From positions 1 to 38,064 of IMG/VR virus record IMGVR_UViG_3300035670_000617: 38,064 nucleotides of DNA; one strand, 5' to 3'. This stretch comes from a virus. The notes beneath the pieces were generated by a model. The model searched no databases and was not told the origin of the DNA. It saw only the letters and a list, made by a program, of their open reading frames with translations. The translations under genes were made by a program, and so were the position numbers. Of the stretch, positions 33,017-38,064 are shown one piece after another (positions within the stretch are counted from its first letter, which is position 1; every line of letters begins with the position of its first letter).

Positions 33017-33741
33017 TCTCCTACTTTTGTGAACACGCTATCAAGTTCTGCGTTGTCTCTTTTATCCGCTGCCACCACGGCGGCGGAAATTTTGCTGAAA
33101 ATTTTGGACAGGTCCGGTTCTTCGATTTCGTCAAGCACTCCGGAGCGATCTTTCGCGATGGCCTTGCCATCCCCCTGTGTGAGCAGATAGCGGTATGATG
33201 TGCCATCCGCGAGCTTGCCGATACTCATGCGGAAAACCTCATCGTACCAGTATGGCAGGCGCGGGCCGAGCTTGGAGCCTGGAAGCAATGGACCATATGC
33301 GGTGGTGTCGTCGTCTGCGGCGATGCGCTCCTCTTGCGCGCTGAAATAGACGTGCTTGCCTCGCATGTCTCGGAATGATTTGATGATCTGTGTCATCTCA
33401 TCGATTAGCTCGCCGTATGCCTTGCGGACATCTTTGTTGTTCTTCTTTGCGTTGGCGAGAACGACTTCGCCCAACTCCGTGATTGAGTCAATACAGATCG
33501 TGTCAAACCCTTTCGCCTCTTCGCCAGTGGTCCATAAGTACGCGTCCCGCAGATCGTCCATCGTCGCAATCTCAATCATCGGGATGTCATATCCGCGTAA
33601 TGACAGCGTGCCGGATTCTGCACTGATAAGGATCGGCCTCGGTGCCGTAGCAATCAGACGCGTCTTGCCGACGCCGGAGCGACCGTACACGAGCACTTTG
33701 ATTCCGTTCTCTGCTGTGTTTTTTGTTGTTGTGAGTTTCAT
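33013..33741 (-). CDS. Sak4/RecA-like AAA ATPase
   Basis: The 242-residue protein has a Walker A, YGRSGVGKT (19-27), and Walker B, FDTICIDSIT (79-88), in a RecA-type core, as in phage Sak4/NTP-binding recombinases. They help single-strand annealing together with an SSB, here probably the adjacent DUF669 protein. AGGAGGAATGAA precedes the ATG. At 242 residues it is near the usual Sak4 size. Confidence 0.85.
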   Translation of the reverse strand: MKLTTTKNTAENGIKVLVYGRSGVGKTRLIATAPRPILISAESGTLSLRGYDIPMIEIATMDDLRDAYLWTTGEEAKGFDTICIDSITELGEVVLANAKKNNKDVRKAYGELIDEMTQIIKSFRDMRGKHVYFSAQEERIAADDDTTAYGPLLPGSKLGPRLPYWYDEVFRMSIGKLADGTSYRYLLTQGDGKAIAKDRSGVLDEIEEPDLSKIFSKISAAVVAADKRDNAELDSVFTKVGE

Positions 33742-33742
33742 T

Positions 33743-33985
33743 TCATTCCTCCTGTGATTCCGTTTTAAATCCTCGTTGAATGATCTGCCAGCCTCTGTGG
33801 GATGTCATGTCGATTGCCACAGCATTGCCATTGTCATCTGTGGCAAGCAGAAACCATGTTCCATCGTCTAGTAGATTGATCGTCACGTCTGATATGTAAT
33901 TCATGATATGCGGTGAAATAGGGATTCCACCAAGGCTGACATCCATTATGCGATCATCCTGCTGAATCTGCCACTTCGTTGTCAT
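33743..33985 (-). CDS. Small hypothetical protein
   Basis: The 80-residue product (MTTKWQIQQDDRIMDVSLGGIPISPHIMNYISDV...) looks like a single alpha-beta domain of unknown type. It is coupled by ATGA to the zinc-ribbon gene upstream and lies directly before the Sak4-like gene. Confidence 0.55.
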   Translation of the reverse strand: MTTKWQIQQDDRIMDVSLGGIPISPHIMNYISDVTINLLDDGTWFLLATDDNGNAVAIDMTSHRGWQIIQRGFKTESQEE

Positions 33986-34188
33986 CTTTCTTTACTCCAT
34001 TCTCCGCAGTCTTCGTTCTGGCATACTTCCTCTGTCCATTCTGAGTATCGCTTTATGTAAGTGATAGATCCGCAAGTTTCGCATCTGCCGGTTCGCGCAT
34101 GGACCGGTCGAAACTGCCAACGACCGTTGACGTAATCTTGAAACGGTCCATATCCGCTTTCAAACAGTTCGCTTTCTTTTTCGTTCAT
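33982..34188 (-). CDS. Small zinc-ribbon protein
   Basis: The 68-residue product carries CETC and, about 18 residues later, CQNEDC, a typical zinc ribbon, after an aromatic N-terminal part (GPFQDYVNGRWQFRP). It is coupled to the genes on either side and the role is unknown. Confidence 0.62.
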   Translation of the reverse strand: MNEKESELFESGYGPFQDYVNGRWQFRPVHARTGRCETCGSITYIKRYSEWTEEVCQNEDCGEWSKER

Positions 34189-34192
34189 TTCG

Positions 34193-34450
34193 TCACCTCA
34201 ACACCTCGCTTGTTTTATCCGGCGTTCTGGTCGCATCGCTGCCATGTCGAAACGGTGTAGTGTTCTCCACCGGCCACATAAATTGCGCCTGTGCTGCGCG
34301 GTTGGTGCAGCATGTACTGTAACCTGCACGATATTTACAATATCTGTTGTGAGGATAACTTTTGTTTATTTCAAAGTAGTCACAGGCAGAAGGGCTCTCA
34401 TGCATGCATTGAAAGTATGTTGTGACCATGATTGCCGTTTGCTTTTTCAT
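34193..34450 (-). CDS. Cysteine-rich paralogue with CCTNRAAQA-MWPV motif
   Basis: The 85-residue protein has C-x6-C, CKYRAGYSTCC and the motif TNRAAQAQFMWPV, shared with the protein at 27962-28192. It therefore belongs to the same small metal-binding family, duplicated in this genome. The last codons also carry the ribosome site for the next gene (GAGGTG). Confidence 0.62.
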   Translation of the reverse strand: MKKQTAIMVTTYFQCMHESPSACDYFEINKSYPHNRYCKYRAGYSTCCTNRAAQAQFMWPVENTTPFRHGSDATRTPDKTSEVLR

Positions 34451-34451
34451 T

Positions 34452-34964
34452 TCATCTCCACCTTTCTATCTTCCGCATTCGTGCGGATATTTTGCGTTCG
34501 ATCTGCTCTGTCCGTGCGTCACATGCGCCGGTCGCGTAGGCCGTGAGCGCTCCACGCTCATCACCGCAATGGTCAAGGCAGCGACGATACCAGCGCGCAC
34601 CGCAGAGCAATTGACCGGCCCGCGTGGTCATATCATGCGGACATCCGCGAAGTGCGACGCCGTGCAATTGCAAGATACCGATTTCCTGCCGTGCCTCGCC
34701 GATGGCCTCCGTTCGAAACGACGATTCCAAGAAAGCAAGCAGCGTAATCGTCGTCCGGTCCACGCCGTACTCATCCGCAGCGGTCACAATCTCAACGGCA
34801 AGGGCTCGTTGTTCGTCAATGTCCGTGGCAAGTGTCCGCGTGGGTGCCGGCTCCATCAGATCTGCGATGATCGTCCTGACGTGTTCCACGTGCGCATCGT
34901 CAACAGCCGCGCACATATGCGGGATCGCGAGTAGGATGATTAGGATGGTGAGTAGTGGTTTCAT
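34452..34964 (-). CDS. Exported lytic transglycosylase (SLT-type)
   Basis: The 170-residue protein has an N-terminal signal peptide (MKPLLTILIILLAIPHMCAA, likely cut after residue 20) and an SLT-type domain: LLAFLESSF (catalytic E80), GILQLH (96-101) and LTAYATGAC near the end, in the order of soluble lytic transglycosylases. It would cut glycan strands in the periplasm. A Sec-exported enzyme in the early operon differs from the cytosolic amidase and could act in lysis or in exclusion of other phages. An R-x-E-R basic end follows. Confidence 0.78.
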   Translation of the reverse strand: MKPLLTILIILLAIPHMCAAVDDAHVEHVRTIIADLMEPAPTRTLATDIDEQRALAVEIVTAADEYGVDRTTITLLAFLESSFRTEAIGEARQEIGILQLHGVALRGCPHDMTTRAGQLLCGARWYRRCLDHCGDERGALTAYATGACDARTEQIERKISARMRKIERWR

Positions 34965-34979
34965 TTCATTCCATTCTTT

Positions 34980-35174
34980 TCAACCATGACAAGCGCTGTG
35001 CGTTGTCGTGTCATGGGTTGCCTTTGCTACGCCGAGCGGTGCTCCGCGCCGCAGTGCCTTTGCTGCGCAAAGCGTTGCACCGCGCCGCAGTGCCTTTGCT
35101 GCGCCGGGCTTGGCGCTGCTGTGCCTTTGCACCGCGATGCCCGGCCCGGCCGAGCCATTGCTACTCTCTTTCAT
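34980..35174 (-). CDS. Small basic repeat protein (possible)
   Basis: A 64-residue frame starts at an ATG overlapping the stop of the RAMP-like gene and consists largely of 12-residue repeats (AKALRRGATLCA, AKALRRGAPLGV, AKATHD...) encoded by 36-bp direct repeats. Repeat length divisible by three and the overlap favour a gene. The GC-rich repeat could also be a non-coding element that happens to be open. It is only modestly supported. Confidence 0.4.
   Translation of the reverse strand: MKESSNGSAGPGIAVQRHSSAKPGAAKALRRGATLCAAKALRRGAPLGVAKATHDTTTHSACHG
35019..35130. repeat. 36-bp GC-rich direct repeats
   Basis: Two full 36-bp units (35019-35054, 35055-35090), a shortened third (35091-35121) and a degenerate fourth all begin TGCCTTTGCT or TGCCTTTGCA. 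Each contains short complementary segments that can form hairpins. They lie between the RAMP-like and transglycosylase genes. Confidence 0.8.
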
Positions 35175-35763
35175 AGCTGGCAGAGAACCGGCCCTTTCCG
35201 CTGTTGCGCCACTGTCCGAGTCCGCGTTTCGCACCGTATTCCAGCCACTCGACCACGACCTTTTCCAACTTCTTGTCGAGGCATTCGACTTCGAATTCAA
35301 TCGACGTTCCAGCCGGTGCGCTGTCACTGCACGAAAGGGAAACGCGCTCACCCTGTGCCGTCTGCGCGCGCAATGGCCGCTGACATTCTCCGATCTTTTT
35401 CCCATCCGGGATGATGATCGGGATCTCGCGCGGATACACGAAGATCAACCCGTCGATGTTCTTCTTGTATGCCTTCAACTCTTTCGACTTCGTGCCGGCC
35501 ACGCGCGTCAACATCCCGCAGGCGTCCTTGAAGAAGCCCTTGATCTGATAATCCCACAAGTGAGGCACGCCATCGGCGTTGCGCGGGAAAACGGTTTTAC
35601 CCTTCGCGGCAACTTCATCAACGCCGACGGATTCAATCTCTTCCTCCCGTGACGGCGCATCCGGTGCGTTCGCCGCAATGAATTCTCGGTACACTTCCGG
35701 ATTGTTCGGCGCAGTACCAAGCAACTCTTCTTCAAATACAATTCTTACTTTCATTCTTTCCAT
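35161..35763 (-). CDS. Phage protein with RAMP-like glycine-rich loop
   Basis: The 200-residue protein is of a type I recall as uncharacterised in other phages (FPRNADGVPHLWDYQIKGFFKDACGML, then KKNIDGLIFVYPREIPI). Near the C-terminus GLGQWRNSGKG (181-191) matches the RAMP pattern GhGxxxxxGhG except for the last hydrophobic position. The alternating strands and helices could be ferredoxin-like folds as in Cas5/Cas6/Cas7. No CRISPR array or cas genes are near. A nucleic-acid-binding role is inferred. Start 35763 (or 35754) follows AAGGAAAGG. Confidence 0.6.
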   Translation of the reverse strand: MERMKVRIVFEEELLGTAPNNPEVYREFIAANAPDAPSREEEIESVGVDEVAAKGKTVFPRNADGVPHLWDYQIKGFFKDACGMLTRVAGTKSKELKAYKKNIDGLIFVYPREIPIIIPDGKKIGECQRPLRAQTAQGERVSLSCSDSAPAGTSIEFEVECLDKKLEKVVVEWLEYGAKRGLGQWRNSGKGRFSASYERE

Positions 35764-35931
35764 TGTTCATTTTCCTTTCCTTGTTGTCGTTTATGATCCC
35801 CATCAATGCGCCCGGGAATCGGACGTTCAGTATGCGTCAAATGCCGATCATCCTTCGTTGTTTACATGGGCCACGCGCTGCACCCCATGTGCAACGCGCG
35901 GTTTGACTCACGGGCGCATGGACAAGGATCA

Positions 35932-36135
35932 TCAAAGCACATCCTTGCAAAACTCACAGATTGCTCGATGGAACGGATCTCTGCTGACCTCGGCACTTTT
36001 CGGAATCAAATTGTTAGGATCTGTAACTTCAATCACTCCTTGTCCAGAACACATTCGGCACGTTTCGGAACTTCGTTCTTCATCGATAATCCAACCGCGC
36101 CCAGAACATGATTGACAGTATACCAGTTTCTTCAT
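35932..36135 (-). CDS. DnaJ-type zinc-finger small protein
   Basis: The 67-residue product has CQSCSGRG and CRMCSGQG, the CxxCxGxG repeats of the DnaJ zinc finger, followed by VTDPNNLIP. A second copy of this kind is at 37294-37485 (with DDPENLIRPE). The ATG at 36135 overlaps the VRR-NUC stop as ATGA. Such short proteins may be metal-binding cofactors. Its two extra C-terminal cysteines (CEFC) are not in the paralogue. Confidence 0.68.
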   Translation of the reverse strand: MKKLVYCQSCSGRGWIIDEERSSETCRMCSGQGVIEVTDPNNLIPKSAEVSRDPFHRAICEFCKDVL

Positions 36136-36512
36136 GGCATATACCCTTCGCAATAGTCTTCTATCATCCGGACGGCTTCACTAATCGATCTAGCTACCCT
36201 GGCACAATACCCGCTTTCGGCTAGATCTTCAAGCCACATTTTTTGTTCAGGAGAAATTTTTCCTCTCTCCGTTTTCATCTCGATGAACATCCCGCAATAC
36301 TGACCACAAGGACGCGCGAAGAACAAGTCAGGCACGCCGGACCGCAGGCCTTCGGCTTTCATGTAGATCGCTGCGCCCATACTGCGCCGGCCTGCGTTCG
36401 GAATTGCAAACATCGGAGCCCTTCCATCCTTCATAATCATGTCCGGCCATTTCGTGCGTACCAGTGTGTTGACGCGGTTGATCACTTCGCGCTGCATTTC
36501 ATGTTCAGTCAT
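36132..36512 (-). CDS. VRR-NUC domain nuclease
   Basis: The 126-residue protein contains the VRR-NUC core: FAIPNAG (N39), EGLRSGVPDLFF (D62), FIEMKT (E78, K80) and SPEQ (Q90), with an ordinary single-domain phage length. Such enzymes resolve branched DNA (Holliday junction resolvase-like). I start it at 36512, where ATGA overlaps the methyltransferase; the frame to 36794 is a shadow of that gene. It likely works in recombination or before packaging. Confidence 0.85.
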   Translation of the reverse strand: MTEHEMQREVINRVNTLVRTKWPDMIMKDGRAPMFAIPNAGRRSMGAAIYMKAEGLRSGVPDLFFARPCGQYCGMFIEMKTERGKISPEQKMWLEDLAESGYCARVARSISEAVRMIEDYCEGYMP

Positions 36513-37081
36513 GCCTTCCACCACCACCTTCGCGGACGCTCCTGCGGGAACACCACAAGGCCCAGTTCTTCCAGCCCGTTGATCTGCGCCTGCGTCAACT
36601 TCATGCCGATCACTACCAGCGCGGAGGGAAACGGTGCTGACGGTTTCCCACCACCGAATTTCAACCGGCCAGACAGGAAGCACACGCACGAACATCGCGG
36701 AGATTCTGCGAGATCCTGAAACCATGTGGTATCCGTGCGCGCCGGAAGCAACATAACCACGGCACAGGATTCCGCCTCTGCCTTCGTGGTCCATCGTCCG
36801 ATCCCTCTGCCGTAGGGTGGATTGCAGAAGGTGATGTCAGTCCATGCGCGTTCAAGGCCACTGATCTGCTCACTAAAAAATCTGTCCGCAAGTGAATTGC
36901 CATAATTCGCAGCTGCATCAAGCGAGAATTTCCCGAAGATCTCCATCATCCTAACCCGCAACCATTGCGGCGTCGTCCAGTCGCCGCGCTGCGATGAGTA
37001 GTGCGCCTTCATGGCGGGGCGCACGGTTTCCGGATCTGGCTCCGGATTTATTGCGTTCCTGGTTTCGTTTTCGTCAGTCAT
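36509..37081 (-). CDS. Phage DNA N6-adenine methyltransferase (Dam-like)
   Basis: The 190-residue protein fits the phage N-6-adenine methyltransferase family: DWTTPQWL (34-41), FSLDAAAN (52-59), TFCNPPYGRGIGRW with the catalytic NPPY (87-90), VVMLLPARTDTTWF and GRLKFGG...PFPSALVVIG. The target sequence is unknown. Methylation could protect the phage DNA from host restriction, together with the Lar-like protein. It overlaps the nuclease gene by ATGA. Confidence 0.88.
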   Translation of the reverse strand: MTDENETRNAINPEPDPETVRPAMKAHYSSQRGDWTTPQWLRVRMMEIFGKFSLDAAANYGNSLADRFFSEQISGLERAWTDITFCNPPYGRGIGRWTTKAEAESCAVVMLLPARTDTTWFQDLAESPRCSCVCFLSGRLKFGGGKPSAPFPSALVVIGMKLTQAQINGLEELGLVVFPQERPRRWWWKA

Positions 37082-37090
37082 TTTTTCCTA

Positions 37091-37297
37091 TCATTCCATG
37101 ATGATTTGCACAAGCGCGGCGACCATCGCCGCCAACGACAGCACAAGGCCGACGATGATCGATCTGATGTTGATGCGCCGAGCTGGATAACGCTGCACGT
37201 CAGTCGGATTTTGTTCGCGCGACTGGACCGTGATGACAATCGATTCGCCGGGGCGGAGTGTAATCAGGCCACATCCGATCTCGTTTTCGTCGGTCAT
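37091..37297 (-). CDS. Small protein with C-terminal membrane segment
   Basis: The 68-residue product has a hydrophilic N-terminal 44 residues and a hydrophobic end (SIIVGLVLSLAAMVAALVQII). Its first residues, MTDENE, equal those of the methyltransferase, and the DNA at both starts is nearly the same. It may be a lysis or membrane-modifying protein; no family is recognised. Confidence 0.58.
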   Translation of the reverse strand: MTDENEIGCGLITLRPGESIVITVQSREQNPTDVQRYPARRINIRSIIVGLVLSLAAMVAALVQIIME

Positions 37298-37485
37298 CTC
37301 TGCACCTCCTGTTCCGGCCGTATCAGGTTTTCAGGATCGTCGATTTCGATTTTCCCTTCGCCGCTACATGTCGCGCAACGTTTCAGCTCTCGCGTCTCGC
37401 CATGCTGGCAATCGTGGGACCACCACATGACACTCAGATGCCAACCGCGCCCTTCGCATACTGGACATGATACGGTTTTTTTCAT
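37294..37485 (-). CDS. DnaJ-type zinc-finger small protein (paralogue)
   Basis: The 63-residue product carries CPVCEGRG and CATCSGEG separated by about 26 residues, then IEIDDPENLIRPE, like its paralogue at 35932-36135. It starts at 37485 with ATGA overlap on the upstream gene. The longer stretch between the two motifs (WHLSVMWWSHDCQHGE) includes extra Trp, His and Cys. Confidence 0.66.
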   Translation of the reverse strand: MKKTVSCPVCEGRGWHLSVMWWSHDCQHGETRELKRCATCSGEGKIEIDDPENLIRPEQEVQR

Positions 37486-37742
37486 ACGCCGGTCTCCCAC
37501 GCACGCATATTACTCTGCGCCTCTGCTGTCGCCATGATCATCTCGCGGATCGTAATCGCATCCTCGTGTCCGATGATGCACTCACCACACGCCCATCCGC
37601 CTCGCCACCATGTCAGCCTGCCGTGGTCACGCGATACCGGTGGCCGTCCGCAGTGGTCGCAGGTGCGCCCACGCGCGTGGATCGTGCGGTGTTTGTTCGA
37701 GTCGCCTGCGATATTCCGCGCGGCTATGGATTCGAGGCTCAT
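37482..37742 (-). CDS. Small zinc-binding protein (CxxC/CxxC)
   Basis: The 86-residue product begins at 37742 with GGAGGTGGG upstream and ATGA overlap on the DUF7666-like stop; the longer frame to 37775 is not needed. CDHCGRPPVSRDHGRLTWWRGGWACGECIIGHED gives a four-cysteine site with nearby His. It reads like a recombination-endonuclease or HNH-type treble-clef start but lacks an HNH. A nucleic-acid role is possible. Confidence 0.62.
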   Translation of the reverse strand: MSLESIAARNIAGDSNKHRTIHARGRTCDHCGRPPVSRDHGRLTWWRGGWACGECIIGHEDAITIREMIMATAEAQSNMRAWETGV

Positions 37743-38064
37743 ACTCCCACCTCCATGAATTTCCCATTTTCGCATCTGTATTTTTTCCCGGCCTCAATCC
37801 CATCCTCTCCGACATAGGCGACTGCGATTCGATACTGATTTCCGTCGTACCATTTAATCATCATAGTCGCCCTTTCGCCGCCGGTCATGGTCGCCCTGTC
37901 GCCGCCGGTCATAGTCGCCCTGTCGCCGCCGGTCATGGTCGCCCTTTCGCCGCCGGTCATGGTCGCCCCGTAGCCGCCGGTCATCTGCGCCATGTAGCCG
38001 CCGGTCATGGTCGCCCCGTAGCCGCCGGTCATAGTCGCCCTTTCGCCGCCGGTCATGGTCGCCC
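37739..38064 (-). CDS. DUF7666-like repeat protein, C-terminal part (starts at 454)
   Basis: This is the other end of the gene that begins at 454. The frame continues from the window end through eight 8-residue repeats (one is YMAQ instead of YGAT) into MMIKWYDGNQYRIAVAYVGEDGIEAGKKYRCENGKFMEVGV and the stop at 37739-37741. The end domain (WYDGxxYRIAVAYVGEDGI) is the usual close of this family, to my memory. The stop overlaps the next gene. Annotated alone it would be a fragment of 105 codons. Confidence 0.8.
   Translation of the reverse strand, partial: ATMTGGERATMTGGYGATMTGGYMAQMTGGYGATMTGGERATMTGGDRATMTGGDRATMTGGERATMMIKWYDGNQYRIAVAYVGEDGIEAGKKYRCENGKFMEVGV
37870..38061. repeat. 24-bp tandem repeat array, right part (8 units)
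   Basis: Eight 24-bp units continue the array seen at 1-120. One unit contains ATCTGCGCC in place of ATGGTCGCC. After removing the 27-bp end overlap there are 12 units in all. Sequencing-read length or collapse may make the true number different. Confidence 0.93.

Noticed and set aside
26044-34450. Shared C-terminal residues KTSEV(V/L)R in products at 26044 and 34193 as sign of homology
   Set aside because: The codons for SEV are the GAGGTG ribosome site of the following gene; the rest of the proteins is unlike.
34980-35405. 141-residue minus frame over the repeats
   Set aside because: Its upstream part overlaps the RAMP-like gene in another frame; only the end from 35174 is considered.
35862-35942. 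26-residue Cys-rich minus frame (MCFDDPCPCARESN...)
   Set aside because: Too short and without clear ribosome site, although it overlaps the zinc-finger gene end; the gap 35764-35931 otherwise shows nothing.
36132-36794. 220-residue frame containing the VRR-NUC domain
   Set aside because: The first 94 codons lie antiframe in the methyltransferase gene; ATGA at 36512 gives the normal domain length.
1-38064. Integrase, CI-type repressor, transposase or reverse transcriptase
   Set aside because: No frame in either strand has motifs of these families; a temperate life style or diversity-generating retroelement is not supported.

Overview
The window reads as an essentially complete genome of a tailed phage with a long non-contractile tail (siphovirus type). 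It has the full head-to-tail order (TerL, portal, MuF-type minor head protein, scaffold, capsid, connectors, tail tube, tape measure, tail tip) and a separate leftward replication block. The first 27 bases equal the last 27 bases, and this overlap lies in a 24-bp repeat array inside one gene that runs off both ends in one frame. Joined through the overlap the molecule is a circle of 38,037 bp, and the split gene becomes one 250-codon frame. The host cannot be named. A signal-peptide transglycosylase, a lipobox lipoprotein and an amidase show a bacterial host, probably Gram-negative.

Layout. Positions 1-1533 carry small leftward accessory genes: an HTH protein, a Gly-Asp/Tyr repeat protein, a DUF6948-like protein and the N-terminal half of the DUF7666-like repeat protein. 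Positions 1534-2577 are a non-coding control region with tandem operator-like palindromes, repeated ATGTAGTT motifs, a 40-nt pure A/T tract beside G- and C-runs, and strong inverted repeats just before the terminase genes; it is the best candidate for origin, promoters and packaging site. Positions 2578-25875 are the rightward late operon. It includes a strong terminator after the capsid block, a probable -1 frameshift in the tail chaperone, and an unusual lipoprotein plus GNGxS-motif enzyme pair between head fibre and connector genes. It ends with a membrane-anchored coiled-coil protein (holin-like) and a DUF1353 protein.

Positions 25853-38064 are all leftward and continue through the circle junction to about 1533. 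This operon holds a PrimPol/DUF3987 primase-polymerase-helicase, an SF2 helicase, a DUF669 ssDNA-binding-type protein, a Sak4/RecA-like ATPase, a VRR-NUC nuclease, an adenine methyltransferase, a Lar-type antirestriction protein, an amidase endolysin, an exported SLT transglycosylase, a protein with a RAMP-like glycine-rich loop, and about nine small cysteine-rich or zinc-ribbon proteins. Most neighbours overlap as ATGA or TGATG, so translation is heavily coupled. I see no integrase, CI-type repressor, family A/B/C DNA polymerase, complete tRNA gene, CRISPR array or insertion sequence. A virulent phage replicating with a PrimPol-type enzyme is the simplest reading.
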